Shown in pieces: positions 62,778-64,000 of a stretch of DNA of 64,000 nucleotides. A program made the position numbers and the translations under genes. The stretch comes from Segatella hominis (GTDB taxonomy: Bacteria; Bacteroidota; Bacteroidia; Bacteroidales; Bacteroidaceae), in contig NZ_CP137559.1 in NCBI RefSeq assembly GCF_019249725.2, positions 477,501 to 541,500 on the forward strand, written 5' to 3'. The notes beneath the pieces were generated by a model, which worked only from the letters and a program-made list of their open reading frames with translations, did not search any database and was not told the DNA's origin. The first letter of the stretch is position 1. Each line of letters starts with the position of its first letter.

Positions 62778-64000
62778 TTAATTGTTTTTCTGTTTACGGA
62801 GATCATATACTATGGATCTTATGACATATCGCATTAGCAAAGATAATGCCAAAATTTCCATACCTTCTGCATAGTGCTGCCAGATTTGCATAAAGAGGGA
62901 CACGAAAAGAAGTATTCCCCATATATTATAGTACCAATATATTTTACCTTTATACAGATTTCTGCAGGTTTTCCATGCAAAGATGAGATTGAGTGGATTC
63001 AATATCAAAATCTGGAAATTGATCTGAACGGTAGGGTGCTCTGAGAACATCATCGCCAGAAGTATAAATCCTGGAATACCTGTAAGTATCAGAAGAGTCA
63101 TCTCTAACCACCAGAAGTTCTTTCGCTTGAAGACTTCTATGATGGATAATAAGAATATGACTGCGCCCAGAGCGAGCGCTACTCTGAATGGAGTGATGCT
63201 TTCGCTTTCTGTTGCATGGTCTGCTTGTACCGGTATCAGGTAGAATGTACTATCTACTAATTTGATATATCTTGTTTTAGTTGGATATACTTCCGCCATC
63301 GTTTTTTGAACGGTTGTGTCCTTTCTCGCTTCTGTAGCAAAGTCCTTACTGAGGTTTTCTGGCAGGAACTCCCATTCTTGTTTACTGATAGGGCGGTCTG
63401 CCATGAATCCTAAAAGTAAATCATTTCCGAATCTTGCCCATTTGTGATTTCCGTTCAGGCGATGGATTTCTTTACGATAGGTTGATTGGGCATCAACGTC
63501 CTTGAAATCTGTGATATGTTGTCCGAGATTTCTGATAATCATATCACGGGCTCTGGTAGTACAGTTGTCAAAGAAGAAATTGTAGCGGTAAGTGCGATTC
63601 TCTTCTTTGTTATTCTCGTCAATAGCAGAGAGAATCTTTATCTTCTCCTCTCTGGTGAGTGCCAGCCTTTGTTGTCTTACCCATCTTCCTTCGCTTGAAT
63701 ATTCTGCTATGAAATGCTCCATAGGGAATATACCTATCTGATAGTCGGTCATGCCGAACACAAACCGAAGAATGAAAAAGGCCTGCTTGAAGGAGAACAT
63801 TCCCCAGTTGACTGCAAGGTCTGTACCGTGGACATGGTCTTCGATGCGAAGAGCAGTATGGCCATAGTATGACCATACTTCTTGTCCTGGTCCGCACGTC
63901 AGGAGAGATATATCTACAGAGTCGAGCCATGCTTGTGACTCTGGGGATGACATATAGTTTCTCTCAGAATTTTCTTGAGGTCTGTTACCCTGAAAATCCT
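62778..64000 (-). CDS. DUF4105 (Lnb N-terminal periplasmic domain-like) membrane protein, 5' end cut by the window
   Basis: The domain starts DSVDISLLTCGPGQEVWSYY GHTALRIED with the conserved Cys and GHTALR of DUF4105, then YNFFFDNCTTRARDMI (Asn-Cys-Thr motif). Together these suggest a papain-like Cys/His peptidase-type fold facing the periplasm. The C-terminal ~150 residues have about five membrane segments. The ATG at 63953 (391 aa) is probably internal: the frame stays open to base 64000 and no signal peptide is seen, so the start lies beyond the window. Function is unproven. Confidence 0.82.
   Translation of the reverse strand, partial: DFQGNRPQENSERNYMSSPESQAWLDSVDISLLTCGPGQEVWSYYGHTALRIEDHVHGTDLAVNWGMFSFKQAFFILRFVFGMTDYQIGIFPMEHFIAEYSSEGRWVRQQRLALTREEKIKILSAIDENNKEENRTYRYNFFFDNCTTRARDMIIRNLGQHITDFKDVDAQSTYRKEIHRLNGNHKWARFGNDLLLGFMADRPISKQEWEFLPENLSKDFATEARKDTTVQKTMAEVYPTKTRYIKLVDSTFYLIPVQADHATESESITPFRVALALGAVIFLLSIIEVFKRKNFWWLEMTLLILTGIPGFILLAMMFSEHPTVQINFQILILNPLNLIFAWKTCRNLYKGKIYWYYNIWGILLFVSLFMQIWQHYAEGMEILALSLLMRYVIRSIVYDLRKQKNN

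Overview
The window looks like a chromosomal segment of a gut Bacteroidota, most likely Prevotella/Segatella (P. copri-like). The evidence is internal: many promoters fit the Bacteroidota pattern TTTG-N20-TAnnTTTG; families largely confined to this phylum are present (smalltalk peptide, HU-like protein with a Gly/Ser tail, DUF4924, DUF4837, DUF4922, DUF5675, BT4734-type primase-like protein, FeoA-FeoB fusion); and one secreted protein ends in a Prevotella-type GINIVKMSNGTVKKILVK tail.

Layout. 1-14.6 kb is accessory and repeat-rich. It holds the 3' end of a GH127 enzyme, a mosaic repeat, smalltalk + HU, a relic zone (33-bp inverted repeat, IS relic), an MntA/HepT toxin-antitoxin pair, an orphan C-terminal piece of an Rpn nuclease, a lipoprotein, the membrane pyrophosphatase HppA, an unrecognised low-complexity protein, and a phage-like cassette (BRO/KilAC antirepressor, four 49-bp tandem repeats, primase/helicase-like protein, DUF5675). 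14.6-42 kb is mostly core: glucokinase, LysE, prfC, ClC channel, fmt, tsaC, a muropeptide-type locus (three-domain GT2/DUF4922/SpoIID protein plus AmpG-like permease), rlmN, pdxA, a sigma-54 activator followed by lptE, a TPR-like protein and secG, tRNA-His, YjbQ, and a metal locus (Cys-rich peptide, TonB receptor, HMA protein).

41.9-53.7 kb is a defence-type island. An AAA/DUF234 ATPase with operator-like repeats is followed, after about 770 bp of intergenic DNA, by a three-gene operon: RapA-like SNF2 helicase, beta-class type III-like adenine methyltransferase, and Res-like helicase-nuclease. Ahead of the operon sits a long leader with a nested RNA fold that is mutually exclusive with an intrinsic terminator. 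This resembles an attenuator or riboswitch and is the most interesting signal in the window. The methyltransferase's recognition region is visibly AT-richer than its flanks, as expected for specificity-domain exchange. Behind the operon lie a hepT fragment, a 16-bp hairpin, and 32-bp and 22-bp degenerate tandem repeats. 53.7-64 kb returns to core genes: SGNH hydrolase, MFS permease, FeoAB, SecA, a small secreted protein and a DUF4105 protein cut by the window end.

All calls come from reading the sequence; no database search was run.
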